From NCBI GenBank assembly GCA_030015575.1, contig CM057351.1:2934001-2998000 (forward strand): DNA of 64,000 nucleotides. Reading direction: 5' to 3'. Positions 34,128 through 46,435 of this stretch are shown here, one piece after another (position 1 is the stretch's first letter; every line of letters begins with the position of its first letter). The translations under genes and the position numbers were made by a program. The notes beneath the pieces were generated by a model. The model was not told the DNA's origin, searched no databases, and saw only the letters and a list, made by a program, of their open reading frames with translations. Source of the DNA: Agapanthus africanus (Eukaryota > Streptophyta > Magnoliopsida > Asparagales > Amaryllidaceae).

Positions 34128-34965
34128 AAAATTTCGAGTTAGTCCCTGGAATTTCTTGTATTTATTCTTAGGTCCTTTCTTGGCAATTTTTTCTGTGAAT
34201 ATTTTAATTCCACTCAAGTGTTGATTTTTCAAGGGTTGTATTGGGGAATCGTTGATTCGATCGGATAATTTAACTTTGTTTATTTTGTCCGGATAATTTT
34301 AGAAACTGTTAAAAAGTTCGGGCGGATATCGATAACTCACTTTTTCCCCTGTCGGAAATTTTTTCAAAAGTTGGATTTTTCCTCATGTTTAAGAACGTCC
34401 TAAGTCGTGCAAGTAACGCGGTGGACCCTCTAGAAGACAACAAACCTTAACTCGATTATGTGACCGTCTTGAACTGCCTTTTGAACCTTAGGGTTTGGGG
34501 CAGTACGGCGTGCCACATGTGAGGCGTTGGCTTGACACTTCTACGGCTGGACCATTAGTACTGTGGCATGTGATGGATGTTTTAAAACTAATTTCAAGTG
34601 TTGAGATACATTGGGGAAATCTTGGGTGTTTGAATGTTCGATCGGAAAGTTTAACATTTTCTATTTATCCGGAATGGGATACAATATTTGGAATCCACAC
34701 ATAGTTATGAGATAACTGATTTGAATATTGTAAACATAGCAGTTTAGTCTCACTTGATCGGTTGCCACGGAATTTTGATGTGATCAAAAGTCTGTCGCAA
34801 TCACGTAGCGTACGCGGATACTCGCCGGATAAACTTTATAGACAGCTACACCCCTTAGCCCCGACCAAGTGACTGTAGGAGAACCCCGTCGCCGAAAGCA
34901 TCCGTTTGGGTGCTCGCGGTAGCGGTGTTCCGCCTTGGTGCACTTCGTCGACGGCGTCGGGGGTG

Positions 34966-34970
34966 CGGCC
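34966..34970. repeat. Target-site duplication cggcc (left copy, element 5)
   Basis: cggcc stands before the start of element 5 and again after its end (45233-45237), with element 3 leader sequence continuous on both sides. Confidence 0.95.
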
Positions 34971-37237
34971 TGTTGGAGATAGTGCCCTCAGAGTCAATTA
35001 TTAGGTCACAGGTACGTGATTGTAATGATTGATGGATGACCTATCCCGGTAGGACAGTCTTACTCGAGATGATAGTATGCTATCTGGTTTACCTTTATCA
35101 TCGTGTACTGTTTTAAGTGACCTGACACGTCGCTATTACACGTTGATAGAGCCCCTAGGATTTATGCTTGACCACCAGCAGTATGAGGGCGATCATATAA
35201 GTGGGAGCTGGGGGTCTATAAGCATATCCTTAAAAGGTCCCTAGTCGTGAGAGTTTCGAGACAGGGCATCGATTCTCCATTGTAGACTAGTGTATACAGT
35301 CGAGACCCCGACGAGGGGCGGTGGCCGGTCTCACAAGCCACTGGTGTCAGTTGGATCACCTAAGATGTATACAGGTGCTCATTGGGTTATGAGTACACCG
35401 GACAGGACTCGCCGGGAACATGCTAGTTGGTCATATACCAGACGTCAGATGGCAGTTCCCTGGTGACATGTGTGCAGGTTAGTTCATCGACCTGGGGATC
35501 GTCATTTGTCTCGTGTGAGTTCCCACTGTACTTTGATTACTACCCTACCACGGCTCAAAGGAGTCGTGCAAACAGGTTTTAGTTGGGTACAGTCCCGAGC
35601 CACATGGAGGCAGTGAGCGTATCTTCAGGGGTTCGTCTCTCCCGGTATTGGGGGTGAGGTCGTGCTGTGTCTAGGAGAGCCATTACACGAAGCCCTCGGC
35701 CGAGGCAAGGGGATTTACTGGTAGGTATTCCAGTAGTATCTCAGGGTGTTCTGGGCTACACTCCGACACGACTTGTACCGCTTTTGGGGGTCTGACTTTT
35801 ACCAACCCCCTAGGCCCGCCATGCGATACTCATAGACGAACGGACCGGACTGTACGGATATTGTCACTGACAGGCTCAGTAGGGTGTCAGGATGAGTTCG
35901 CTCATCGACGTCCCTTTTGGTCAATACCTGGTAGCCCGTTACGTATTGGCTTATACCTCTGACGTGCTAGTGGTTAAATCCATAACCAAGGTGTTGACGA
36001 GTCTTTAGAGTCCCCCACATTTCAGTTACTCAGCTTTCGGGCGAAAGGTTGTAGAGGCCGTATGGAGATATGGCAAGGTCCGATCAGATACGTGCGGTAT
36101 TGCACGGATCAGGATCGGACAGTTTGTACTATAGGCCGTATGGTTATATGGCAGGGTTCGATCAGATACGTGCGGTATTGCACGGATCAGGATCGAACAG
36201 ATATTACTAGCCGGTTTTGGTATAAGCCGGATCCTAGTATAGTACAGTGTAGACTTTGTCTCATTGCATTTGTATTTCGGTCGGAATACAAATACGGGTG
36301 TGTATGCACAGTATCGGGATTTTCCTGTAATTTATTACGGGACCAGTTTTCTGGAGTTGCCAGTTTGCTTTCCGTTTCGGCCAATTTCCATTGTTCCGTT
36401 CATTGGCCGAAGCTTGGTAGAGGAGGGCTTATTTGCATTGTTGCAAATAAGTATTTGTGGAGGGGGCTTTTGCTTTTTGTTGCATCATGATAGCCATTCT
36501 TTGACCTTGACTTCTTTTCTTCATCATGACTTGACTTTTGCTTCATGATAGTTTTCATGATGGCTTGACTTTGCATATCATGATGGTTGTGGTGGAGTGT
36601 TGGTTTTAGCATGTTATCATGTTTTTGCATGATAGTCTTTTTCCCTCTCTCTCTTGCATTATGAGATGGATAATCTTTTGATACATTCACTCCCTCTCTC
36701 ACACACTCTCTCTCCCTCTTCATGTCATGGCCGGCCACATATGAGTGGGGCTGTCCCATTTTTTTTGGTGGGGTTTTTAGCTCATTTCATGTTGCAAAAT
36801 CCCACAAGTTCCTCCTCCAAAAGATTGTATCATTTCCTCCTCCAATGGCAATCTCCATGAACCCCAAAGTGAGACTTGAGTACTACGCATTCTACAGCAA
36901 ACCTTGGGCACGTCGACTAGCCAGCTTCGTGCCCGAGTTGCCTTGGTATTGAGGTGGGAGCCCGTAAAAGAAGTAGGCGATGTGGTGCACTTCCGGCGAC
37001 GAGGAGGAGACGGGACATTCCGCAGGAGATCGGGACGACGACGAGAAGACCGGAGGACTCGGATCTGTCGGTATACTTCTCTTCCCTATCTTGTAGTTAG
37101 CTTAGACTTGTTAATGGTTACGATCCGGATGTTTAGTGCGCGTGGTGCCGGTTTGCTAAGTCCGCAAAAGTAAAGTTTATCACCTCTTCCGCATTCCGGC
37201 GTCGGATTGACGGCCGGGGCGCCGCCGTGCACTTACA
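34971..37237 (+). repeat. 5' LTR of element 5
   Basis: 2267 bp, TGTTGGAGATAG to GTGCACTTACA. The first kilobase keeps the core of the other families (CGTCTCTCCCGGTATTGG, GACCGGACTGTACGG, GTCTTTAGAGTCCCCCAC). A duplicated block of about 80 bp with TATGGCA.GGT.CGATCAGATACG occurs at 36060-36200. Confidence 0.95.
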
Positions 37238-37238
37238 G

Positions 37239-37251
37239 TGGTATCAGAGCC
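37239..37251 (+). promoter_or_regulatory. Primer binding site of element 5
   Basis: TGGTATCAGAGCC after the LTR end. Confidence 0.95.
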
Positions 37252-37449
37252 TCGCCATTAACTTAGTCTAGCTTGGTGTAATGTGTTTTTCAGTTCCGAT
37301 CGATAAAATGTTCCAAAACCCGTATTGTCTTCACATCAGTTTTCTGTCAGAATTTTTCAGTCTCCAAAATTTTTTCAGGTTGCAGAAAATTGATGTACTG
37401 GAAATTGTAAGGCCACTGTAGAAATTCGACTGAGTGATGCCATAGTTGG

Positions 37450-37495
37450 AGCGCGGAACCGCGGCCAAACCCCCTTTGGGCCGCGGTTCCGCCGC
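37450..37495 (+). promoter_or_regulatory. GC-rich leader hairpin, element 5
   Basis: GCGGAACCGCGGCC pairs base for base with GGCCGCGGTTCCGC across a short loop, about 210 bases after the primer binding site. It is the best preserved copy of this hairpin. Confidence 0.8.
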
Positions 37496-37989
37496 ACTAT
37501 AGTGAGCTCACTGTGTCAATTTTCTCCAGTGGGCTTCTGGGCTGTTTTTAGGGGTTTTGGAATAATAACATTGGGCCCAGAATTTCTTTAACTGCTACAG
37601 TATTGCTTTGGGGCCCACTTGTTAAAATTTTGATTGATCGGATATTTTAAACACATTTTTCACAGTATTTACATTTTATCTGCGACCGTGAATGTCACTC
37701 GATCGGTAAATCCGGTCTAACTGCTATAGCCCGGTTAGACGGATTTGCGAACGTGACTTTCACGTTGATGTTCTATGTATTTGCTGTGATGTTGCGGATC
37801 GGTCGTGGGGGATAGCCTGGATGCAATGCTAGTACAGTTGTGATTGTATTATGTACATTTGATATTGCGGGGCGAGCGTCCGACATGTGGACTGCCGTCA
37901 CTGCCTGTTTGTATTATTATTTTGGGGCATGACCTGGTTGCGGTCGATGTACCCGGTGTATGTATATTTTACTTTCTGTACTAGGATTG

Positions 37990-38247
37990 CCCCGCGGAGG
38001 GGTGCACGGATAGCCGGGTTCTAGAGGGCAACAAGCCCGCATCTCATGGCATTGGGACGGAGGGGGCTTCGCTCTAGGATTGGCGGGCTGTTCGCCGCAC
38101 TCGTAGGGGGTACAGGTTGACCCAGGAGGGGTGCCCAAGTTACCGGATTCCGTGAAGTGCTGGGTGGTCCATTCACGGAACTGAAGGGGGCTGCCTCGCT
38201 TCAGGTTTTGGCGGGTAACTTGCCGCGCCCGTAGGGGTCTAGGATTT
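37990..38247 (+). promoter_or_regulatory. Duplicated multi-helix leader domain, element 5
   Basis: The second copy has perfect helices AAGTTACC/GGTAACTT (38137-38144, 38214-38221), TTCCGTGAA/TTCACGGAA (38148-38156, 38172-38180) and CTGAAG/CTTCAG (38181-38186, 38199-38204). The first keeps TTCTAGAG/CTCTAGGA. Sequence differs from families A but the helices are retained. Confidence 0.7.
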
Positions 38248-38649
38248 CATTGCACAGGCTATCCACACGACCAGGGGAACGTCGGGTTTCAGCGGCTCTA
38301 TGAAACTCGGGGATCCCAGATATCTGTATTGTTTCTGTGATGCTGTTCATTCTCTGTGATGTTGCATTTTATTCACGCCTTGAGCGAATATAATATATTG
38401 GTATATATATTAGTAGATGTTGTATATGTTTTGCATCCGCGCTAGTCCAGTCCCCGCTCTGTCGTTAGTTAGCTAACCTAACGGGTAATGACGGGACCCA
38501 GTGGCGAATGCGGATGGCATATACGGACATCAGTATATTTTCGTTCTTTGTGGTGTGATCAATTGATGGGACTGCGTTGATTCGGATCAATGCAAGTTAA
38601 AAACAAACCTAATCTGATGTTGTTGGAACACTTTTCAAAAAGCTGTTAT

Positions 38650-38905
38650 TGCAAGGACGTTCACTTTTGTTTAGCATCGTGGTATTCATTTGGAATATCC
38701 TGCTCCTCAGTCGACGAGGCAAGGGCCGAGATCCCTTCACCGGGAGTGACCTCTTGGACAGAAGTTTGCGTCAGGGCATTAACTTCACTATAGCCGACTA
38801 CTTTTGCTTTGCACCGTGGTATTCAGTTAGAATATCCTGCACCCCATTCTACGGGGAAAGAGCCGAGATCCCTTCATCGGGAGTGACCTCTTTAGCAACG
38901 GTTTT
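38650..38905 (+). repeat. Two direct repeats of the leader unit, element 5
   Basis: Units at about 38650-38770 and 38805-38905 with GCCGAGATCCCTTCA.CGGGAGTGACCTCTT. The stem is CCTC/GAGG in one and CCCC/GGGG in the other. Confidence 0.8.
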
Positions 38906-39559
38906 CGTCACTATATTTTTAAAAGCTATCAGTTCCATCAACGATATCAAGTTCACTACGTTAAAGGTTTTCGCCAGAAACCATTCGTAGCCCTCCGTCG
39001 TTTCATATGGGTAGTCAATAGTATTCAAGCTGTGTTTGTTGGCCATAGTCAAGGCACAGTGTTTGGTAGCTATTGGGTGTTCATATGCTGCATAGATAGA
39101 TGCGTTGGTTTGGGACAGTCGTATAGCCTTGTTGGCCCTAGTCAAGGGCTTGTACGGGTGGGTTCAAATCAACCTGGATAATGACGGGTAGAACTTGACA
39201 TGTGACTTATGATTTGTTGGCCTTAGTCAAGGTCATAAGAGCATGGGGCAGAAATCACATCGGGAGTTTCAAAAGAACTGAAACTTGCCAGATATGCGCA
39301 TACCTTCTGGAGTGTGGTAGCGTGAGCGGATTCCGTCACGTTATCATGTGATGATAGTTGGATCCCGATTCCCACTGATGAGTTAGTTTACTCCTCGGTT
39401 GACCCCGACTAATTCTTCTTTTAGGTTTGGAGGAGAATTTGAGGTACAGTGGGAGGTTTCCAGATTAGATAAATTGGTAACCATTCTGATCTAGGTTAGA
39501 GTGCACGCTGAGTGTTTCTTTTCTCTCTCTCTTTGGCAGCGACCATTAACCCGACCCTA

Positions 39560-42500
39560 AGACTATGACTCAGTGACCAAGTTGACCGAACCTTCTCAAC
39601 ACTGACTTTTGGATTGTCAGAGTTGCAAACCTCATTGCCACTCCTACTTTTACCCTTTTCTCCAGGACACCCCGTATTACTACGAACGTCCACTTCCATT
39701 GGACAAAACCATCGTATGGTTAGATACGAACTCGAAAGAATTTATTCGAGGATGGTTTCAGGTTCTGGAGAAAACAGATAGGATTATTCAGTTGTCTTTT
39801 CCTTTTACCCTCTCTCAGGTTACGAGTACTCCTTGGTTTAGGGGTAGTACACCTATTACGCAAATTGGATTGTCTTCTTCCAAACCTTAGGCTGGTGCCG
39901 ACCGGTAGGGAATGAAGAAAACCAATTAGCATAACGATGGTGTGCAGAAGGTATTAAGTTCAGACAAAGCAAGGAATTAGTAAGAGGGCAAAGTAAATTG
40001 CAACAGATATTCACGACCAAACCAAGTATTCCTTCGCCAATCCTAAATCACCTTTGTATTTCTCCAGGACACTCCGTATCACTACGAAGATCCACAGTTT
40101 ATTGGATACTCCATCGTATGGTTATATACGAACTCGAAAGGAACTTGTTCCAGTTCGGGGATGGATTCTGGTTCAGGAGAAATAGGATTAAGGTTTATTC
40201 GGTTGTCTTTTATCCTCACCTTCTCTCGCATTGCGGGTGCTCCTAGGATTAGGACAGTACACCCATTATGCTTATTGGATAGTCCTCTTCCAAACCATAG
40301 GCTGGTGCCGAACGGTAGGGAAGGAAGAAAACCATTTGGCCTAAAGGGGTGTGCAGAAGGTAAAGACTAAAGACATATGAAGGGATTTGGAGAGGTGGCA
40401 AAGAACTATACGGTTACAGTCGTGAATCTGGAAGAGGCATTACTAGGAATACCAGAATACCCCATCGGAACATTTCAATGTTTCAGTTTCACTGTGTACT
40501 GTTAAAGGAAAACTGATATCCCAATTAGATACTTACTCCAGGGTATGTATTTACCAGGTACGATTCTCACATCTGTATGGTTTTACAGATGATGAGTGGG
40601 AGTAAGTTATTGGGAATTGGGTGATTATCCTCATTATATTGGGATTCGTTGTAATCGGTGATATTTGAGAAAATCACCTGGGCTGTTTGCCGGTTGGCAA
40701 ATATTTGGCTTTGAATATCCGCAGTTATGCACCAATTTCAAATTGATATATCTGTACGTCTATTTTCATAGAGTGAGATATACCTTTCTGAAATTATGTC
40801 TACGACATTTGCCTATATCAGTGGATGGTTAGGTAAGGAGCATTGAACAGCGGTGTAATTCTTCTTAACCATAAGTACAGTTTTCAACCTACGACACACA
40901 GTGAGTGAGTTATCAGACTCAAGGGACTTGTACAGAGTATTGTATGATGTCCAGGGTCCATCAGGACAGAGGGGTTGGTCCTCGTACTATATTCGGTTTA
41001 CTTATGACTTCTCTAGTTTTTAGACAGGTGTTTCGTGGAAACACAGGGTCCGAATTTGGAGAAGTTATAGGTATTTGAATAGAGTAGAGAACCAGGTGTA
41101 GCAAGTATCGGGATTCTTCAAAGTGATCGAAGATGTAGATACTTGTATATGGTATTCAGTTGATAGTAGTGATTAAGAGAAATTGCTTCTCTTTTAGGTT
41201 ACTCATAATTGGAAGCATTCCTAAGTTGAGTAACGCTGATTGGCCTCTTTCCATTTAGTTGACATGCACTGGAGACAGTTGCATGATTTGAATCTGGTTC
41301 AATTAAATCAGTGCCTCTGGTCCTATATGGGATATATAACAGTTCATATCTTAACGATGTTAAGGTACGGGGAGTTGTCCGGCTTATGCTTAAAACCAGA
41401 CACTGGACAACTCAAGGCACGTTTCTGTAATGGCTGTTTGTGGGTTGACCCAGGCTATGACGCGGGTTGATTTTCTACTATCTGGATGAACAATAGCAAT
41501 ATTGTTCTAGACTCGCCACAGTTTTAATAAAAATGGATTTTTTCAGAAAACGGTAGTGGGAGTATGGTAGAACTGGAAGTGATTCCGGAACCACAAACGA
41601 TTACTGAAGATTTGATAAGGAACCTAAAGATTCAATCTGGATTGACATTCCATTGGCCACTCCGCAGATTATGGTGGGTAACTTCAGGCACCCGAGAGGT
41701 ACTACGGTAGCCTCAAGGACGGTGACAGGGAAGTTCTTGTTTACCCACAATTGCCATTGCTGTTGTTCCAGACTGTGAGACCCGGCAGGAGGATGAGTAT
41801 AGCGTCGTTCTGAACTGGTTTCAGAAGTGTACGTGTATATGACTCTGCCAGAGGGTTGTCGTAGTCAGTGGGAGCAGCGGAAGCATTGGTGGACAGGTAG
41901 CTTATGTCTATTTATAGGCTAAAGCAGATATAGCGGAGAAAGATCATCTATTTCTGACGTGACAGTCATGGGTTTGACTTCATCAGAATAGGGGATGGAT
42001 CTGTTGAGAAGGTAGTAGGGTGTGATATCCTAGTATTTGGATGACATACACAGAGTAGGAAAAGAAACTCCTATACTACAATCGGTTATACTTTGGTCGT
42101 CACACAGTGGTTTCTCCACAAAGGAAATGGATTTTATATCAGACATACTGGTTACTAGATCTATGGTTTTAGATCTAGATTTGGGTGGTTTCCCAATCAG
42201 GGTACTTGACAGCATTCTAAGAGTATTTAGGATGGACGACTCCTGGCACGGTAGTGTACCTGCAGGTGATGGAGTCACCCTCTCTAAAGGTGTCTTACAG
42301 ACTAAAGGGGAGAGGGATGTGCATGATTGGCAGATCACTTGCTCAGGCAATTGAGTCAATCGTGAGATGTCAAGTACCACACCAGATATTGTTCTTGCAC
42401 TGGATGCAATAAGTTGACATTAATCCAATCCTGGAGGAACAGTCGGAAGCAGTTTTAGAACATAAGTGGATGTTCTAGGGATATGATAACGACAGCCTCA

Positions 42501-42945
42501 TTAGGGAAACAGTCATCATTCCAGGCTTCCAAGGTGACATGGACGACAAGGAGGTTGTCAGAGCTATAGTTTTTCCTTCTGACGAGGGGCAGTATTTTGG
42601 ACAGTTGGTCCAAGGCAATACTGAGGGAGGCATGGCGCAGGATACTGATTAAGTTCAGTTGACGATACAGTCTAAGAAGTTTGGATTTGGAGTTCATTTA
42701 TGAGCTATGTCCCATCAGACATCCAGACACATTCTAAGACAGGTATTGCTCATTTCGGGAGATGGGTTTCTCCTCGAACTTGAGATAAAGAGAGACATTG
42801 AAAGAGACAACAAAGCGGATCCACTCAATGAGGCTATTCCTCGAATGCAATAGTTTCGCAAACGAGCTTTGTGAGACTGACTAGTAGAGGAGTTGGGTGT
42901 TCGGTATCACACGGGCTGTGAGTATGCGACATCGCAATAATTAGC
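39560..42945 (+). pseudogene. Decayed gag-pol of element 5
   Basis: Only short traces survive: an LTEPS-like gag start (about 39580), integrase to linker remnants (about 41300-41480), a PPERYYG..DGDRE linker (about 41690-41735), reverse transcriptase traces (VYMTLPEGC at about 41833, LYRLKQI-like at about 41910, RVLDSILRVFRMDDS at about 42190-42240), and RNase H traces up to the polypurine tract. A segment near the start is present twice (39659-39980 and 40063-40395). The number of breaks is high; it is not functional. Confidence 0.7.
39659..40395 (+). repeat. Diverged direct duplication, offset ~404 bp
   Basis: Copies share TCTCCAGGACAC, CATCGTATGGTTA, ACGAACTCGAAAG, GGCTGGTGCCGA.CGGTAGGGAA and GTGTGCAGAAGGTA in order, with substitutions and small length differences. 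It lies in what should be the gag-protease part of element 5. Confidence 0.85.
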
Positions 42946-42950
42946 CTTAA

Positions 42951-42965
42951 GTGCAAGTGGGAGAT
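42951..42965 (+). promoter_or_regulatory. Polypurine tract of element 5
   Basis: GTGCAAGTGGGAGAT, just before the 3' LTR. Confidence 0.85.
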
Positions 42966-45232
42966 TATTGGAGATAGTGCCCTCAGAGTCAATTATTAGG
43001 TCACAGGTACGTGATTGTAATGATTGATGGATGACCTATCCCGGTAGGACAGTCTTACTCGAGATGATAGTATGCTATCTGGTTTACCTTTATCATCGTG
43101 TACTGTTTTAAGTGACCTGACACGTCGCTATTACACGTTGATAGAGCCCCTAGGATTCATGCTTGACCACCAGCAGTATGAGGGCGATCATATAAGTGGG
43201 AGCTGGGGGTCTATAAGCATATCCTTAAAAGGTCCCTAGTCGTGAGAGTTTCGAGACAGGGCATCGATTCTCCATTGTAGACTAGTGTATACAGTCGAGA
43301 CCCCGACGAGGGGCGGTGGCCGGTCTCACAAGCCACTGGTGTCAGTTGGATCACCTAAGATGTATACAGGTGCTCATTGGGTTATGAGTACACCGGACAG
43401 GACTCGCCGGGAACATGCTAGTTGGTCATATACCAGACGTCAGATGGCAGTTCCCTGGTGACATGTGTGCAGGTTAGTTCATCGACCTGGGGATCGTCAT
43501 TTGTCTCGTGTGAGTTCCCACTGTACTTTGATTACTACCCTACCACGGCTCAAAGGAGTCGTGCAAACAGGTTTTAGTTGGGTACAGTCCCGAGCCACAT
43601 GGAGGCAGTGAGCGTATCTTCAGGGGTTCGTCTCTCCCGGTATTGGGGGTGAGGTCGTGCTGTGTCTAGGAGAGCCATTACATGAAGCCCTCGGCCGAGG
43701 CAAGGGGATTTACTGGTAGGTATTCCAGTAGTATCTCAGGGTGTTCTGGGCTACACTCCGACACGACTTGTACCGCTTTTGGGGGTCTGACTTTTACCAA
43801 CCCCCTAGGCCCGCCATGCGATACTCATAGACGAACGGACCGGACTGTACGGATATTGTCACTGACAGGCTCAGTAGGGTGTCAGGATGAGTTCGCTCAT
43901 CGACGTCCCTTTTGGTCAATACCTGGTAGCCCGTTACGTATTGGCTTATACCTCTGACGTGCTAGTGGTTAAATCCATAACCAAGGTGTTGACGAGTCTT
44001 TAGAGTCCCCCATATTTCAGTTACTCAGCTTTCGGGCGAAAGGTTGTAGAGGCCGTATGGAGATATGGCAAGGTCCGATCAGATACGTGCGGTATTGCAC
44101 GGATCAGGATCGGACAGTTTGTACTATAGGCCGTATGGTTATATGGCAGGGTTCGATCAGATACGTGCGGTATTGCACGGATCAGGATCGAACAAATATA
44201 CTAGCCGGTTTTGGTATAAGCCGGATCCTAGTATAGTACAGTGTAGACTTTGTCTCATTGCATTTGTATTTCGGTCGGAATACAAATGCGGGTGTGTATG
44301 CACAGTATCGGGGTTTTCCTGTAATTTATTACGGGACCAGTTTTCTGGAGTTGCCAGTTTGCTTTCCGTTTCGGCCAATTTCCATTGTTCCGTTCATTGG
44401 CCGAAGCTTGGTGGAGGAGGGCTTATTTGCATTGTTGCAAATAAGTATTTGTGGAGGGGGCTTTTGCTTTTTGTTGCATCATGATAGCCATTCTTTGACC
44501 TTGACTTCTTTTCTTCATCATGACTTGACTTTTGCTTCATGATAGTTTTCATGATGGCTTGACTTTGCATATCATGATGGTTGTGGTGGAGTGTTGGTTT
44601 TAGCATGTTATCATGTTTTTGCATGATAGTCTTTTTCCCTCTCTCTCTTGCATTATGAGATGGATAATCTTTTGATACATTCACTCCCTCTCTCACACAC
44701 TCTCTCTCCCTCTTCATGTCATGGCCGGCCACATATGAGTGGGGCTGTCCCATTTTTTTTGGTGGGGTTTTTAGCTCATTTCATGTTGCAAAATCCCACA
44801 AGTTCCTCCTCCAAAAGATTGTATCATTTCCTCCTCCAATGGCAATCTCCATGAACCCCAAAGTGAGACTTGAGTACTACGCATTCTACAGCAAACCTTG
44901 GGCACGTCGACTAGCCAGCTTCGTGCCCGAGTAGCCTCGGTATTGAGGTGGGAGCCCGTAAAAGAAGTAGGCGATGTGGTGCACTTCCGGCGACGAGGAG
45001 GAGACGGGACATTCCGCAGGAGATCGGTACGACGACGAGAAGACCGGAGGACTCGGATCTGTCGGTATACTTCTCTTCCCTATCTTGTAGTTAGCTTAGA
45101 CTTGTTAATGGTTACGATCCGGATGTTTAGTGCGCGGTGGTGCCGGTTTGCTAAGTCCGCAAAAGTAAAGTTTATCACCGCTTCCGCATTCCGGCGTCGG
45201 ATTGACGGCAGGGGCGCCGCCGTGCACTTACA
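42966..45232 (+). repeat. 3' LTR of element 5
   Basis: 2267 bp, near-identical to 34971-37237 over its whole length. Confidence 0.95.
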
Positions 45233-45756
45233 CGGCCGTCTACTAAAGTTTGCGACGAGCATTCGCTCAGGATATCGGGAATCTTGTTGAATTGCCCGAC
45301 TTGATATTGAAAAGAGTTTTCGATAATGAGACTAAAATGCGGGGTTTATAATTGTTAGGCATGCGATGTCTAAAGAATTCATTTGGTTAGGCATGCGATG
45401 TCTAAAGAGGTTGCGGATTCCAACTGTTGTAGTTTTACACTTTCTTTTCAGTGACCGTAAGCGTAGTATGTGGTGTATCGCCGGCTTCGTTACTATACAT
45501 CAACGACAATCGGGATACGCACACTTGCTTACGTTGATGATATTAGATATTATGTGTTGCTGTGATATGTTATATTGGATCGTCGCGTTTTGAATAGCCG
45601 GGGGTTTTATGTGAGATGAGAGTTTTTTCTTTTTCATTCATGTAAAATTCATTTGTATGTAATATTCTTTTATTGGGGCACTTCCAGGTTGCGGAAGATG
45701 TCACCGTTGTATATTATTTACTTTTCCGCATTAGGTAGACCCAAGGCGGGGAGCAC

Positions 45757-45842
45757 AAGTAACCGGGTTCTAGGGTCCAGTGGGAGACCATCTCGAGGAG
45801 TCGAGACCGGGTCTCCTAACCCTAGAATTGGCAGTGTTACTT
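45757..45842 (+). promoter_or_regulatory. Multi-helix leader RNA domain, element 3
   Basis: TTCTAGGGT (45768-45776) pairs with ACCCTAGAA (45819-45827), where element 1 has TTCTAGAGT/ACTCTAGAA. AAGTAAC pairs with GTTACTT outside it and GGAGACC/GGTCTCC inside. Confidence 0.75.
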
Positions 45843-46167
45843 GCCGCTCTCGTAGGGGTCTAGGGATGTGGGTTTGGCTATTCATCGCGACCGTGGAATC
45901 CATATTTTATACAGGCTTGTATTGAAAACACGGACGTCCTAGTATATCCAATATTTCATATATGTTTCTTCTGCTGCAATGTTCTGTGATGAGATCATAT
46001 TACTGCCTGAGATGAATGTTTATATTATATATATGAGTTATATGTTATATTGCAGATTTCGTTTCAAAAGAGATGCTTGTGAAGCATAATTAAAATGGGA
46101 CTTCATTAATGAGATTAATGAAATAAAAGAAACCTAAGATGTTGTAAAAACTTGTTTAAATTAAAAA

Positions 46168-46435
46168 CTGGTAGCTCTAGTTCTTGCTTTGCATCGCGGT
46201 GTTCCTTGTAGAGCATCCTGCACCTTATTCGATAAGGAAAGGACCGAGATCCCTTCACCGGGAGTGACTCCTTTAGCAATAACTGGCAGATGCTACAAAC
46301 TCGGTTTGTCTTTTGACTGCTTCTATAGTTTTTGCTTTGCATAGTGATATTTGTGAAATATCCTGCACCTTATTCGATGAGGAAAGGGCCGACGATCCCT
46401 TCACCGGGAGTGACCCCTTTAGCAAAACTAGAAAA
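46168..46435 (+). repeat. Two direct repeats of the leader unit, element 3
   Basis: Units carry CCTTAT-TCG-ATAAGG and CCTTAT-TCG-ATGAGG stems next to the GATCCCTTCACCGGGAGTGA block. Confidence 0.85.

Larger units (their letters stand above)
33895..34970 (+). other. Leader of element 3, left part
   Basis: Holds two tandem copies of a module about 385 bp apart. Each has a GC-rich hairpin (34079-34127 proximal, about 34463-34510 distal), then the CTCAAGTGTTGA or TTCAAGTGTTGA motif (34214, 34594), then TTCGATCGGA..TTTAAC. Element 2 keeps both copies. The leader is cut at 34970 by element 5 and resumes at 45238. Confidence 0.8.
37252..39540 (+). other. Leader of element 5
   Basis: Non-coding, 2.3 kb. 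Contains the GC-rich hairpin (37450-37495), two copies of the multi-helix domain (about 37990-38110 and 38118-38247), two repeat units (38650-38770, 38805-38905), three TTGGCC.TAGTCAAGG motifs (about 39026, 39129, 39216) and the AGTTTCA hairpin (39265-39285). It ends in CTCTCTCTCTTTGGCAG (39524-39540) before GCGACC. Confidence 0.8.
34971..45232 (+). mobile_element. Element 5: Ty1/copia element, family C, innermost insertion
   Basis: About 10.3 kb, with LTRs of equal length (34971-37237 and 42966-45232), primer binding site, 2.3-kb leader, much decayed coding part and polypurine tract, flanked by cggcc. The two LTRs differ by about a dozen substitutions and two one-base length changes by eye (about 0.6%), the lowest in the window, in keeping with its place at the centre of the nest. 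The coding region is far more decayed than the LTRs, so this copy was almost certainly mobilised by another element. Confidence 0.94.

Noticed and set aside
36264-36759. Open frames at 36264-36548, 36400-36759 and their twins at 44258-44542, 44394-44753 as a conserved duplicated gene
   Set aside because: They are the same frames in the two near-identical LTRs of element 5; identity reflects recent insertion, not protein conservation.
34971-45232. Two near-identical 2.27-kb blocks as an assembly duplication
   Set aside because: They are bounded by TG/CA-type ends, primer binding site, polypurine tract and a cggcc target duplication, as expected for LTRs.
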